A stretch of 64,000 nucleotides of DNA from Tetrapyrgos nigripes (GCA_013368315.1 JAACJM010000143.1:150389-214388), one strand, 5' to 3'. Shown: positions 47,801-59,258, numbered from the stretch's first letter. Notes: generated by a model not told the origin, from the letters alone. Numbers and translations: made by a program.

Positions 47801-49494
47801 CACGAATCCGGTTTCCTTCCACATTGAAAGAGTCCGCATGCATTTTGAAGAACCAACGACCCTCGGGACCACGATCCAACACGAAAAGACTGCCATCTGC
47901 AGCTCGGAAGTCCCGCACGAAACTACCATCTTCAGCTTTCCTCTTGGTGGCTGGATTATCCATCTTCTTGACAGTGTCACAGAAGTCATCGCCATATTTC
48001 TCAATGCCTGGGAGAGCAATGAATTTTCCAAACCAATCTAAAAAAGGATAATAGTGGAAAAATTGCTTCGGCTTTCCCTTCACGTTCAGAATGTCTTCAC
48101 CACATAGGCCATGAGACGTGGTGTTGGAGCAGTGACTAGCATATACTGGTTCAGCAACTCCGTTGGGATAAGAGGGAGTGTATGTACATCGGCATTTCTT
48201 GCAGACTGCGATTGGTACCGAAGTGATCCCAAGGTTTAAGCGACGTTCAAGGGTGGCCATAGACTCTGGAATATCATCTATCGCCTTGTTTTGTTCCAGA
48301 GTCGCTGTGCGGTGACCGAGAATGATAAACGAATGCGCAAAGAGCTTGAGCATCTTCAGCAGAATTGTTGCACTACGTTGTGATGCTCGGTTGAAGACCC
48401 GACTGACAAGTGTAATGCAGTACGCAATAAGGGTAGGTGTCAGACGGCGACTGCTTGGGTCAACGAATGCTTCACCTGGAAATAGTTTGAGCGCCAGAAA
48501 AAATGTGAATTCACACTAAGAAAACTCACGGTTATCGATGCGAACGGGAGTGATATCCGGATGTCTGTTGCGCCAGTCTGCTACACCCTCTTCCAGTGAC
48601 ACCAGGCGAAACTGGAGGCTCTGAATGAGTGGATCTGTGATGTTTGATTTCTGGATCTTAGAAAGTGTTTCTTTAGACCGTCCGACATCATTCTCCAATT
48701 CCCTCAGAGTAGACTGGATCAGACTCATAGAGCTAGTAGAGCCGGGGTCGTCTGAGAGAAGGTGTAATTTATCCACCATTTTCTGCACTGTCTCCTCCTC
48801 CCGTGTGAGCGATTTCAACGCGACAGTAGTAGCAGCATTGAGGTCTCGAGGTAAACCAAAAGGATGGAGGAACCCGTCGGGCCCAGGTAAGAGAGCAGAC
48901 TCGATATTATCATCGGCGACGTCATGGTCGGAACGTAAGATGTGGCTTAGCTAGTTTGCAAACAAAGTCAGACTTCGGTGACTACGGATTGGGGCCAAAA
49001 AAAACACACACTGCCAGCTCGGAAGTCATCTTCGAAAAATCTTCCATCTGCTCTTCAGACAGAAGACTAACATTATCCATGTCCCTATTCAAGATAGTCG
49101 CAAGAGATATCGATTGAGAAAATATGTCCTCGTCGGTAGTGGAAGCAGGATAGGACTGTTCAGCATTCACAAATGACACTGAGGTTGTTGCGGACACCAA
49201 AGGAGGTGTCAAACGAGGAGGGCGGGGAGATGGTGATTGGCGATTTTGCGACAGTCGGTGTCGTTTGGATTGTCGTTTGGGAGAGGTTGCAGAACCGCTA
49301 AGTTGAGACGAGGCATCCTCTTCAAGATTTCCCGAAGCTTTACGCTTTGTGGAATGAACTGATTTATTAGGGAGTGCAGCAGTATGCCCAGAAGAGCCTT
49401 CCTCAAAATTGGAGAGCTCATCCTGGGCCATTAACGCAACAAGGTCTTTCCAAAGTGGATCATCCTCCATCACATTCCAGTAAAAAGTCGGCAT
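44826..49494 (-). CDS. Tnp2-type transposase-like protein, copy 2 (six exons)
   Basis: Six exons keep one frame: 49494-49012, 48950-48530, 48475-46653, 46601-46197, 46108-45598, 45547-44826, about 1454 residues. The N-terminus is Ser/Lys-rich (KRQSKRHRLSQNRQSPSPRP). The core reads FFHYYPFLDWFGKFIALPGI, KMHADSFNVEGNRIRG (first Asp), CLNLPLHLSNDPAYIYLSGL, VMDLKAARPYAG (second Asp), SHHFCFLCQCWH (Cys/His cluster) and LVPEPMHTFFLRILQ (the PMH motif kept, preceded by Glu). The C-terminus has QFEKTILHAFNNGASVRQWL and ends in KVVVLSLSRVRSF. This is the second Tnp2 subfamily I remember from agaricomycetes. All splice phases agree, so it may be functional, although no terminal repeats were identified. 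The start at 49494 is the first ATG; a GTG-started extension upstream was dropped. It differs clearly from copy 1, which lacks PMH. Confidence 0.8.
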
Positions 49495-50101
49495 GTAGAA
49501 AGATGAAGTAATGAAGGTGAGGTATATGAGGGAGCCTTGAGCCGGTGGAGGACTGAGAAGGCCACTCCAAGAAGTCAAAGAGGTCGCTTGGAAATCGCGC
49601 ACGTGTCGCGCGTCACATTATGTCACACTGTATCTCGCGTATCTGCGACGGTATCACGTTAAGAACTCAAGCACCTATCAACTACGAAAGCTCACCCAAA
49701 AGTAACCACTCTTCACCCAGCCCAGGTTGTATAGGAAATGATGTAGCCGAGTCTGGTATAGTATAGCGTATTAGAAACATTTAGAAACCAATTAAAAGGC
49801 CTGGTTGAACAATGTGGACTTACTCGGAAATACAGTGCTATTTCTCTTCGAGTACTTTTTCACCCGGTTATGCCAAAAGCTCGAAAACGTGCAGAAAATG
49901 GAAGCGGAGGATCTGAGCCATAAGACTTCCGTAGGAGGTGTAACACGGCGAATGTGGTATTGTGGAAGATTCCGATGTACATTGGAGAAGAAACGATCGG
50001 TCTCCCTCCAATGTCTCTAACAATAAGATTCATGCTAGTTCTGGGTTGTGGTTGGTATATGATACACTAAGTATGCAAATTTCGCGCTGCGTACTTATAC
50101 A
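49495..50101. other. Spacer upstream of Tnp2-type gene
   Basis: Holds a GC-rich patch (about 49595-49615, GCACGTGTCGCGCGTCAC) about 105 bp before the transposase ATG and short frames only. It presumably contains the promoter of the minus-strand Tnp2-type gene. Confidence 0.4.
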
Positions 50102-51500
50102 CTAATTAGTATCTATGTGTACTTGAAGTGCTCTCAAAGTCATAGTGAGATCCTGGAGCGTCACAATCCAGTCTTCGGTGCCAATCCGTAGCTTATCTCC
50201 ACTCAGATATTTCAATCCCTGACCCCACCATTTCATGCTCGCAATAATCGAAAACCAACCATTCATCCCCGACTTGTTCAATTCTTTCCATGTACCAGTG
50301 GCAATCTTATTCTTGGAGTGCAGTTTGTCCAACCAACCCTGCATGCTCTTGGGAAATCCTTCGATGAAGTCCAGTCCAATCTTGGGAATGCTGCAGCGCG
50401 GGGGAAAACGACCATAGCTAATCCATTTCGAAGTCTCACCTGGTCAGTTCTCCGCGTCAAGGGTACCTCCAGATTTCTTCCAACCATGAAGGCGCTCAAA
50501 GCAGATCCATTCGGTCACCAATGTAGCGTATTCGGAACCTAGCTCGATATTGACATAGGCAAAGGCGGTCGAAAACCATTTCTTGGCTTCTGCTACAGGT
50601 ACATCTTCGGGGTGGAGTAAAAGATGAGAGCAAGCTGGCTGAACGTCTATGGCGCATAAAACTGAAGATTCCCTTTCAAAAGGATCGGCAGCCTGTTCAA
50701 TGTGTGAGTGCATCGGTATGACGAGAGGTCGATGAGGAGTACCGACCTCCTCTGAGCGAGTCTCGGGGGCATCAGTACCAGACACACTAGCATCATTGCC
50801 GTCAGCTTGAATACTCTGTAGAGGATAGAAATTTAAAAAATCAGACCGGTTGGAAAGGAATGAGATGGTATTTGTAGTTACCGAGCTATTATCCTCTGGG
50901 GTGGAATCAGTAAATTCACTATGACCTTCGCCGGTCTAGATGGATTCCGTCATTCTCAAGTAGTGGAAGAATGTCATGGAGTAACTCACCTGTGCGAGCC
51001 TTTCTGCCAAGAAGCGTTTCATAGACTGTATTTCGAGGTCCTTTTCTGTAATTAAACGAGACAATCTTTCGTTTTCTCGATAATACTCTGTATTCTGTTG
51101 TCCGAGGCACTCTAGCTGTTCGTTCTCAGCTTCCTAGTGACGCCGGTCAAGAGATTTCACCCGAGATAATACATAGCACCATACCTGCAACAGCTGAATC
51201 TCCTCTTCCAAAGCATCCCTTTGCTCCTCAAGCTTGATAATCTTCGTTTGTGCTTCCTTTGCCGCCAATTCCAGTACAGTTATCCTTGCTGAAAGTTGCG
51301 CAATCGTGGCGTTGACTTCTCGTAGTTGATGTCCGAAAACTGGCTGTTTGACTAAACGAACCTTCTGATGGAGGTAAGTCAAGCAGTAAGTATCAGTAGC
51401 AAAAGAAGAGCTTCTGACGGAGACGTACAGCTGGAATTTGATCATGAACGGTTTCCGAATCCTCCTCTAGTCTACGCTTGACATCCAGCATCTCTGACAT
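50102..51500 (-). pseudogene. Coiled-coil orphan protein of the WWG-tail family (one in-frame TGA)
   Basis: Exons in order from ATG 51500: MSEMLDVKRRLEEDSETVHD; KVRLVKQPVFGHQLREVNAT to LEEEIQLLQ; EAENEQLECLGQQNTEYYRE to RLAQ; TGEGHSEFTDSTPEDNSS; then a last exon from SIQADGNDASVSGTD to the stop at 50102. The coiled coil is followed by AKKWFSTAFAYVNIELG and a C-terminal part GWFSIIASMKWWGQGLKYL. I remember this order (coiled coil, KWF, then W..LN+xGxNGxxxxxxxxxWWG) from a large agaricomycete family without known function. The last exon is open except for a TGA (50444-50446) between TLDAEN and PGETSKWI, where relatives have a basic residue. Unless an intron removes it, this copy is interrupted once. 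An upstream hydrophobic extension (to 51692) is open but unlike the family. Confidence 0.55.
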
Positions 51501-52080
51501 AGTATGCCTCTCAGAGAGAAACCAATGATAAAGGAGTGGGAGAAGAGAAGAACAGAGAACGGAGAAGAGAAGAGACCAAGGCCATTTAAAAGCCACCTGA
51601 GACAAAGCAATGATACAAAGAGTGCCAGTGAAAAACGACACCGGCGATTTCCGCCCAGATTGCTCGGAAACCCAGGACAATGCCCAGGACACTGTAAGAG
51701 ACCTGTGTGTGGTGGTAACCAGTCGCCATTATGTAGTAGCTTGTGTAGCTAGGGAAGAGAGTCCGGACACGTCGTCATATCACGAGACCCGACATTCCCT
51801 ATCAGGTTACGGTTCTAGCGATTTCTGCATTTACAAAGCAAGTAGAGTACAAATAAGACATATATGTACATGTATGAGAAGAATCCAAGACAATGATATC
51901 GGTTGGTGGCATACAAAAAAACTATGCATTAGGGGCATTCTGTTTCGCATGGAGTGAGCGCATACATTTACCATCTCCGGAATGCCTGCTTCCTCGAACC
52001 TCCAAATTTTCTATGAGCACTCTGACAGAGTGTAGGTGAATAGATGATATAAACAGCCAAAGGAATGACCTAATTACCTT
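51501..52080. other. Spacer between two convergent-strand neighbours
   Basis: Short frames only. A TATATGTACATGTATG word lies near 51857. No gene recognised. Confidence 0.3.
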
Positions 52081-54345
52081 TCAGGATCCTCCGCAATGAC
52101 TGGACAGTGGCCTAGTCCTGCAAACAGCACACGCGTCTTCAGATTTTTTTGGTCTCTTGTTCGGAGCTTGGGGTAAGCTGGTAGGAGAGAATGGTCGTTT
52201 GAATCCATGGGGAGGTAGCAAGTGTTGACTGGAAGATGTCCCTGCGACAGGCTGACCTGGAGGCGGGGGCAGTGGCATCATGACTCCTTTAGACGTGTTA
52301 GCAGTCTGTGAGGCAGTCTGTGAGGCAGTATGTGTAGTACGCCAGGGCCCAGCGATATTAACTTGAGCTTGGGATCGAGGCATCAGACCACTGTTGGATG
52401 CGATAGAGTGTGGTACCGTATTCGTAAGTGAGGGACGGCCTGCATCATGATGACCTTGAGGTTGCAGAACACTGTTGGATGGGATAGTAGTCTTTGATGC
52501 AGTATTCGTCATAAGCGACGGCCCTGTGACATGCTGAACTTGGGCATTGTTCGATGTATGCGGTGCAGCCAGCAAGGGTTTCGCCGGTATCTGCACCGGT
52601 GTCTGGCCCGGAACTTTGACCTTCTCCTTTGCACCCAACAGAGGTCCCTGGACAAGGTGGAAAGGTTGACCGACGAGTAGATGCCCATCACCGCGTTGAT
52701 AGAGCAATTTGTCAATTGCTTGAATTGCAGCAGACTATAGATAATAGGAACAATGAGTTTGGTTGAAGGTTCCAGTGTAAGAAATTAGCAAGTCGTACCC
52801 TATTTTCCCAAGACTCGTCTTCTGCGTGAACCATCAACATTTCCCTGTACTCGACCAGATTCTCCGATGATTCAAGCATGGAACATTCCCCATCTCCGTG
52901 ATGCTGCCCGCATAGGTTACAGGATGAAGCTTCCTTCTGAGTTTTGTCATCAACCTGTCCCTCTTTCTCGGCCTTCTCAATTAAAGAATCGAGGTCGTTA
53001 TCCGTGTCTGAAACGTGTCAACTTCCGAACGCATCCTCAAAAGATCGCAACTTACAGACTATGTCCTTGGCAGACCCTTCATCGGACTCAAACAGTGCTT
53101 GGACACCATATTTGACCGTCATCTTGAACACCAGGCACTTCTTAGTCTGCCCAAAGCGATATGACCGAGCAATTGCCTACAGTGATAAATGAAATCGCAA
53201 TCTCAATCTCGATTTCAGCAGTACTGAGAGACATACCTGCATATCCTACAATCCGAAGTCAGTAAACATCAGAAGGAAGGGGTATGAGTATCTAACCTGA
53301 TGAGGATTAAAGTCTGGATCGAGAACGATAATGATGTCTGCAGTCTGAGAACGGTTTTAAGTCACGAGCAGTAATATACCTGGTAATGTTCGTCACTTAC
53401 AGCTAGATTGATACTGGCGCCCTGGTGCAAGTCAGCAGAAAGAAGAACTTAAAAGGTGGAAAATAACATACTCCAGCACGAGTGGTCAACAGATATATGA
53501 AAATGTCGGATCCTGGTCGATTAAATTCGTCTATATCCTTTTGCCTCTGGAAGCCTGGAGTGTTACCATCCTGACACGACAATAAGTACCTGAGCAATAG
53601 AACCTGAGTAGGAAATTACCAGACGTAGGAACTTGTAGTTCTCTCCGACCAGAAAATCTTCCACAATATTCAACGTAATGACAAACTACTACGAAGGTCA
53701 GAATGTGATGATGCATACGAAAAACCGTGTCACTTACCTGACTGAACAGTAGTACTCTGTGTCCACGGCTTTTCAGCTTAGGCAGCGAGCTCTTGAGCAA
53801 GCGTAATTTCGCACTCGCGTCGATCATTTTTCCCGTGCGTTTCTTGAGGTGAAATATTTCGTGGTTCGATCGCTTCGTCGCAGAGGGAGGATCTGAGCAG
53901 AAGATCGTGAGATTTAGTATATCAGAGTGAGAGATTGAAGTACTTTCGAAGCTCCATCAACAGATTGCTTACCTTTGTCTTGCGAACTTTTTACTTACTA
54001 CCTGATTCGTTTAGACTTTCTAGAATCTCCAAATTTCGCCCTGGAGATGTGGTAAAGGAAGACAAATTGGAGCAAAAAAGCATCAGGAAGCTCACTGAGT
54101 ATCGACGCCGATAGACTTCCTTTTGCAGCTTAGTCATGGACACCAGCAGAATCACTTCGTTCTGTACAACGTATGTACAAGGTACGTCAGTATGCCCCAA
54201 ATGTATACTGCGGTAGTGTGAAATCTTCACCTTGGGTTGGCAAGTCCAGGACATCGCTTTTGATTCGACGGAGAAGTCTAAGATAAGGTCTCAAACGACC
54301 ATGCCATTGCTTAACCGAATCTCTGTTTAGCTGGCACAGCTCACG
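52081..54345 (-). pseudogene. 3' part of a CHD/Mit1-like SNF2 chromatin-remodeler gene
   Basis: Minus-strand exons read the C-terminal helicase lobe in order: SVKQWHGRLRPYLRLLRRIK and SDVLDLP, VSMTKLQKEVYRR, IDASAKLRLLKSSLPKLKSR then GHRVLLFSQ (motif IV region), GNTPGFQRQKDIDEFNRPGS, TTRAG joined to GASINLA (motif V), ADIIIVLDPDFNPHQ, DMQAIARSYRFGQTKKCLVF (motif VI), then YGVQALFESDEGSAKDIV. A Cys-rich piece follows (CNLCGQHHGDGEC) and a Pro/Thr-rich tail ending in ACAVCRTRPLSSHCGGS. Missing: the whole N-terminal half with the Walker motifs, and the usual stretch between CLVFK and YGVQALF (about 40 residues). Some frames are shifted, for example after LDLPTQ. It cannot encode a working ATPase. 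Introns are retained. The break at the 5' end coincides with a GC-rich palindrome (54352-54363). Confidence 0.7.
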
Positions 54346-54349
54346 GTCG

Positions 54350-54366
54350 ACCGTCGCGCGACGCGC
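54350..54366. promoter_or_regulatory. GC-rich motif ACCGTCGCGCGACGCG
   Basis: Includes the perfect palindrome CGTCGCGCGACG (54352-54363). Fifteen of its sixteen bases recur at 59431-59446 upstream of the dioxygenase gene. Here it sits 150-165 bp upstream of the gene starting at 54515 and exactly where the SNF2 fragment ends. Confidence 0.4.
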
Positions 54367-54514
54367 CGACGCGGCACGCCCGGAATTGCATGACCTTGTA
54401 GTTAGCACGTGCGACCAAAACGCGTCCTTTCCTCCCGCGTAGCAATCGTTCCAAAATCGTTCAGCGTCCTTCGTTTTTCCTTCCCAGGAACACCAGCTTC
54501 ATTTTTACAGCCGA

Positions 54515-55706
54515 ATGGTGAGTATGAAGAGTCTAAATATACATACCAAACCCAGGGTGCTCAGTCTCATTCTCTTACACCTATAGGCGGATACTGACCA
54601 GTGGTTGGAAGTCGCAGCAGTGCGTAAGCTATCCCTACACCGTATGAATGGCACTGATATACCTTCACTACAGGCTAGCCTTCCCCAGCAACAACTTATC
54701 AATGTGCGTTTTTTTCTATATCCCTTTTCCTGCGATGAACTCAGACAAATCTAGGAAATAGGACGAGAGGTCATCAAAACTGCTTTTGGTGTAGAAGAGA
54801 TACGAGAACTCGCTAAATTGGAGCCAGTGTCCGGAGAACGTTTAGCTCAATTTCAGGACAATCCGCTCATCTTTGGGCCAGATTATCCTGGGACACGACT
54901 CGATACGTCACTGGACAACGCTTCGGGTATGAGGCAGGCTCTTTGGAATCGTGCGGTTTCCCAGCTGCTAGCTGTTGAAGCGGAAAATCTTGTCTACAAG
55001 ACAAGAAGTGTTTCTCTGTGGCTTTCTGGAGATGATTCTGTTCTCTGGCCGCAATTATTTACACGCCGTCTGTCAGATGTCTTTGATGAAATTCAGGCTG
55101 CCCGTCGATCCGAGTTTCCACTTCTCCCAGTGTTAGAGGACAGATACAACGTCAGGAAGAAGAGAAATGCTCAACAATCAAGCCGTTTCAGAGTACGTTG
55201 GTTATGTATAACTTCAATCCCACTGATCAGGAACTTCGCAGAAATTTGTGAGACGGCAAGAGATCTGTACTGTTATGCTTGAACACTCGCGTGCCAATCA
55301 TGCCGAGCAACCAGTCGAGTTCTGGAAGAGTCTCAGTAGCTGTCTGGAACGTCTGAGGGCCGACGGTATGTCAGATGAAGAGACAGAGGACCAAGGGAAT
55401 GAAAACGTCAAGGTTATCAAAGACCCGGAATTCCGACATCCCTCGTTTCGAATTCTTTTCCGGTATGTCGATTCAGCACGACATGACAACAAGGCACTTT
55501 TCAACCAAACTGGTCGGCAGCCACGACGCCGAGTCCTCAGTGACCAGCTCAGCCAACGATCTCCGCCCAACGATCTCCCCAGAGCGTTCTACCGACCGGA
55601 ATATCTCGAGCTCATGCGGCGAGGGGAAGTTCCGAACGTCACCGTTACTTCAGAAAATCATCCACTGCCCAGCATTCCAGAGCTCAATCAGCGTTCCACT
55701 CGGTAA
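54515..55706 (+). CDS. Orphan protein of the MSDEE type, copy 2 (intact, 322 residues)
   Basis: Five exons agree in phase: the ATG alone (54515-54517), 54587-54619, 54673-54702, 54755-55192 and 55242-55706. The protein reads M, ADTDQWLEVAA, ASLPQQQLIN, EIGREVIKTAFGVEEIREL, FQDNPLIFGPDYPG, LWNRAVSQLLAVEAENLVY, then KFVRRQEICTVMLEHSRAN and GMSDEETED, FRHPSFRILFRYVDSAR and LPRAFYRPEYLELM. No stop interrupts it. Its last intron falls directly before AAA TTT (KF), the same place as in the copy at 62.2 kb. The MSDEE motif followed by a W/F-rich block and a closing LPRxFY is shared with the genes at 30.6 and 62.2 kb. Family of unknown function; the three copies suggest association with mobile DNA. 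ACGCGT (MCB-like) at 54419 lies about 95 bp upstream. Confidence 0.65.
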
Positions 55707-56115
55707 GAAATCCTCATCTCCTGCTCTATGTAATGTCATGACATGTCACCCTCAGTGTAGAGACTCCATTTTGTTCTCAAAGTGATACAAACAAGTCGTC
55801 TGCACCTGTGCTCGGGTCTAGACAATCATATACTCAGTGGGTTATGAATTTAGGTAGTCTCTTCATGCAGTGGTCGCTTTTAGCAATTGTGATTTATCTA
55901 TTCTTTAGTCTCCTGTAGTGACTAGTCACATTGTAAGGTAGTTTGTTCAATGTACGTTGTCCTGTCTATCTGCTTGTGACTGAAAACATGAGAAATGTGA
56001 GACATTTGTCGATGAACCATGTACTATTTACAATATATGAGAGGTATGAGAGGAACTTCTAATAATATAAAATTGGACTACCAAAGACATCCGTTTTCTG
56101 TTTTCTTCAAACCAA
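55707..56115. other. Spacer between convergent genes
   Basis: Lies between the stop of the MSDEE gene and the stop of the minus-strand F-box gene. A hydrophobic frame fragment (SLFMQWSLLAIVIYLFFSLL) around 55858-55917 could be an alternative membrane-anchor exon of the MSDEE gene (after a possible donor near 55704), which I cannot decide. Confidence 0.3.
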
Positions 56116-57816
56116 TCAGTTCATTATGAAGGCAGTACCTAGAGGACTACCAAAGACGTCTGCTGAATGTACTCCGGTTACCCTTCCAATCAGTTCATTA
56201 TGAATGACTGAGGCGAAACACGATCTCATTTTATCGCTCGAAACACCCCACATCTTTGGAAGAAACCCAGCAAGCGCATTGGTGTCTGGTTCCATGACAT
56301 CTAGATGGTAGCTCGGGTATATGGTGATTCTCTGCAAGGCCTTGTGCTCTACTAGGAGTATTAGAGCGTCGTCCAAAGACTGGCACTCCCTCCCGTCTGT
56401 TGTTTCCAGGGGCAAAGACAACTCACAGAGATGGGGGGTGTGAGCCATGAGCTCCGAGACTGCCTTGAGTCTCACGGGCAGTGGGACCCAAGGTCGGAAT
56501 TCAGTTCCATGCATCGAGAGATGCTGGAGTTTGTGCATTGCCCTGAATTCAATGTCAAGACCGTCTATATGTTTGTTCAGCACAAGTTGAATAGTATGTA
56601 TTGTAGCATGCTTACTCTCGATGAAAGCGTGCCAAGCTAATAGCTTGAGAGATTGCGCCTGTTGGTTTATAAACTCGACGAGTTCATCCCCCAACACGCC
56701 ATTCTGAGTGAATAACAGTGACGAAACACCAGTGACTGAGAAATATCGTAGGACCCGAATGAGTCCCCCAGAATAATTGAGCGACAGCACAAGATCGTCA
56801 AATTCAAGGCGATTCGGAACCACGACTGGAAGATCGTCTGGTGTAAGGGGGTATACGATGCAAAGATCACAAGTCAGTTTTTTCAATTTGCGAGGGTTGA
56901 CACCCTGTAGCAGCTTGACCCAAGCAGCTACTGGACCGGAGAGATTTCGAAATGAGAGATGGCTCAAGGTTTGAAACTCAACGTTCCCAACCAAAGCGAT
57001 AGCTTCTGCGGAATTCGCAAAACTGGAGAGCTCAAGGGACTCGAGTCGGGTAAAGGATATGTCGAGGAGATTGTGAATGGGCCGCATGCATAAAGGAAGG
57101 TGGGCGGAGAGATTTCGGAAATGAATGAAATAGTTATGTTGTTGGGTCTTATCAAACTCCTTAACCAATTGGCGTAGAGCAGACCAGGAAAGCTTGCACA
57201 TCCCGCGTTGGTGTAGTTCCTCGGACATGGGTGCAAGCCAATTTTTGCAAACCAACCTCCCAGCTTTCAGGCAGTTGATAGTGTCGCATTGGGATGCTAC
57301 TAGGAGGAGAAGCTCCGTGGGCAGCTGAGGGATCGGCCTACGAACTGTAGCAACAAAATGGTCCCAATGCTTCTGTATCAGAAGGTCTTGGGGGTCGTGC
57401 AAAGGAAGTGCATTGAGCAATCTGAAAATGCTCTTTCAGAAATCACGATGCCAATGAGAAATTGGAACCATTACTCACATCTCCTTTCCCTTCTCACAAA
57501 GTGTAATACGGTCGCCAATAATAGAAAGGAAGCCAGAAGACGCCATCTCGCAGACGACTATTTCAACTTTTGATTTCCAGTAGTGAGGAAGCGGTCTTGA
57601 AAGAACTTTAGCATGGTGCTGCATGGGAAGACGTAGCTCTGCTTGCGATACAGACTTGCAAGCAAGCAGATTAGCTAGAGCTACCCAGATCACTAAGGTA
57701 CCGGGTAAATCATGAAAGGAAATCCATGAAAGAAAGAAAAGTAGGTACTCACAAAGCTTATATCCAAGTTGTCCTTGCAACTTGAGCAATGACTGGGGTT
57801 TCTTGACCTTGGGCAT
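56116..57816 (-). CDS. F-box protein, about 430 residues plus N-terminal exons
   Basis: The main exon (57420-56116) reads RPIPQLPTELLLLVASQCD and CLKAGRLVCKNWLAPMSEEL, an F-box of the LPxELLxxI...RLVCKxW type, followed by strand-rich leucine repeats (LESLELSSFANSAEAIALVG, LSHLSFRNLSGPVAAWVKLL). Upstream, MPKVKKPQSLLKLQGQLGYK (57816) and a second piece (LRLPMQHHAKVLSRPLPHYW to EKGKEM) look like 5' exons joined by GTGAGT..TTTCAG introns, but the phase into the main exon is not fully settled. Proteins with this layout bind Skp1 in SCF ligases. No catalytic residues are expected. Its 3' end converges on the MSDEE gene at 55.7 kb. Confidence 0.65.
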
Positions 57817-57945
57817 TCTGGAGAGAAAGTCTGTGCGCAGAGGTAAAAGGCAAAGAAGAGATTGCTGCCAGTGGCAATGGATAACCTTTCAGAGAGTCGA
57901 ACTTATTTAACGGTTCACCGCCGGTTCATGCACACAAAGCAATGA

Positions 57946-58380
57946 GTGGCCTTTAAATTACCGGGAAGATTACCGAGAAAATCACCGAGAAAATCACCGC
58001 GCCGACAGGAGGAGAAGCACAGTAACACAGTAACCCAGAGGAGCAGAGTCTCAAAGACATTTTCAGTACGCTGGAAGCAGAATCGAGAATCAAGAAAAGG
58101 CAGTTACCGAAATTTCGAACATCACGTGCGCGTCAGACTGATAGACGCGACGCGTTTGTCGTGCAGAAAGCTGGACAATTTCCGAAGTGGAAAAGATCGT
58201 AATGAGAAATACCTGGATCGTTGGAACAAGAAACAAACCAAGAAAGCGAAGACCAGGCTCAAAATCTCGGAAGCGCTACCATTAAGGGACATACGTAGAC
58301 AAATTTCCAAGTTATTGCAACGTGTTTCTAACTTTCATTGGTATAGACCCAATCATCACCAGGAAACCAAAGGTAACTAG
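57946..58380 (+). CDS. Short basic open frame, doubtful gene
   Basis: A 144-codon frame, strongly basic (RRQEEKHSNTVTQRSRVSK, KKQTKKAKTRLKISEALPLR). After its TAG the same frame continues with an acidic stretch (SSDNDSPSDEGVAVESDEES), so an intron starting at GTAACT near 58374 may link the two. The ORF start lies just 5' of the region that is duplicated from 58.5 kb on. No family recognised, low confidence. Confidence 0.25.
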   Translation: MAFKLPGRLPRKSPRKSPRRQEEKHSNTVTQRSRVSKTFSVRWKQNRESRKGSYRNFEHHVRVRLIDATRLSCRKLDNFRSGKDRNEKYLDRWNKKQTKKAKTRLKISEALPLRDIRRQISKLLQRVSNFHWYRPNHHQETKGN

Positions 58381-58494
58381 AGTTCTGACAACGACTCTCC
58401 TAGTGATGAGGGTGTAGCTGTTGAATCTGATGAAGAGTCTGGAGGCAAAGCTATGAATAATGGTGATGAGCCTTTCAAAAAGAGTGACTCACAT

Positions 58495-59258
58495 TTGTTT
58501 TAGGCAAATGGACCACTGTAGAGACATGCTCCGATGATCACCTGTCTCAAAAACCCATTGCTCACAAAACGTCAACTGAAAGTGTCCAAACAAATTCCGG
58601 AGTGAGTAATTTTCTCTGCAATTACACGGAAAGCAGACTTACGAGCATATAGTCGACAACCCTTCCACCTTCAATAAACCTAGCTTAGCCTAACAAGTAA
58701 GTTGACGCAAAACCAGTACACTACCCAGCCCTAGATACTGCTGTCCACATGACAACCAAACCACATAGAGATGTATGCAGCAGACGTATGTGACAAGTGT
58801 ATGTTTTCGATTTCAGAAGCTGTTTTTCCTGGAGGCCTGTTTCCGAAAAAAAAAAAAGGAAGGATGAGTTGGCTATTCAGTGCAAAGGACTGCGAGGTAA
58901 ACGCTCACCATGCAAAACTTTGTTTTAGGCAAAATGGACAACTTTAGAGACGAGTTTTGATGATCACCCGTCTCAAAAACCCATTGCCCACACAGCGTCA
59001 ACTGAAAGTGTCCAAACAAATTCCGTAGTGAATATAATTTTTTCTGAAATTATGCGGAAAGCAGACTTACGAGCATATAGTAGACGGTCCTTCCACCTTC
59101 AATAAGCCTAACAAGCAAGTTGGCGCAACACCAGCACAATTCCCAATAGAGGCTGCTGTCCATACGACAGCCAAAAGCACGCGGAGATGTATGCAGGATG
59201 AGCTAGCTATTCAGTGCAAAAGACCTTGAGGTAAACACTCACCGTGCAAAACTGGCCA
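58495..59258 (+). repeat. Two diverged direct repeats in tandem
   Basis: Unit 1 (about 58495-58917) and unit 2 (58918-59258) share the same order of words: TGTTTTAGGCAAA, CTCAAAAACCCATTG, GTCAACTGAAAGTGTCC, AAAGCAGACTTACGAGC, CCTTCCACCTTCAATAA, GAGATGTATGCAG and CTATTCAGTGCAAA. Unit 1 has an extra A-rich piece near 58850. Roughly 80-85 percent identity by eye. No gene is read through either unit. Confidence 0.7.

Noticed and set aside
48982..49602. Longer N-terminus of the Tnp2-type protein starting at 49602
   Set aside because: The first codon there is GTG and the extra residues have no relation to the family; the first ATG is at 49494.
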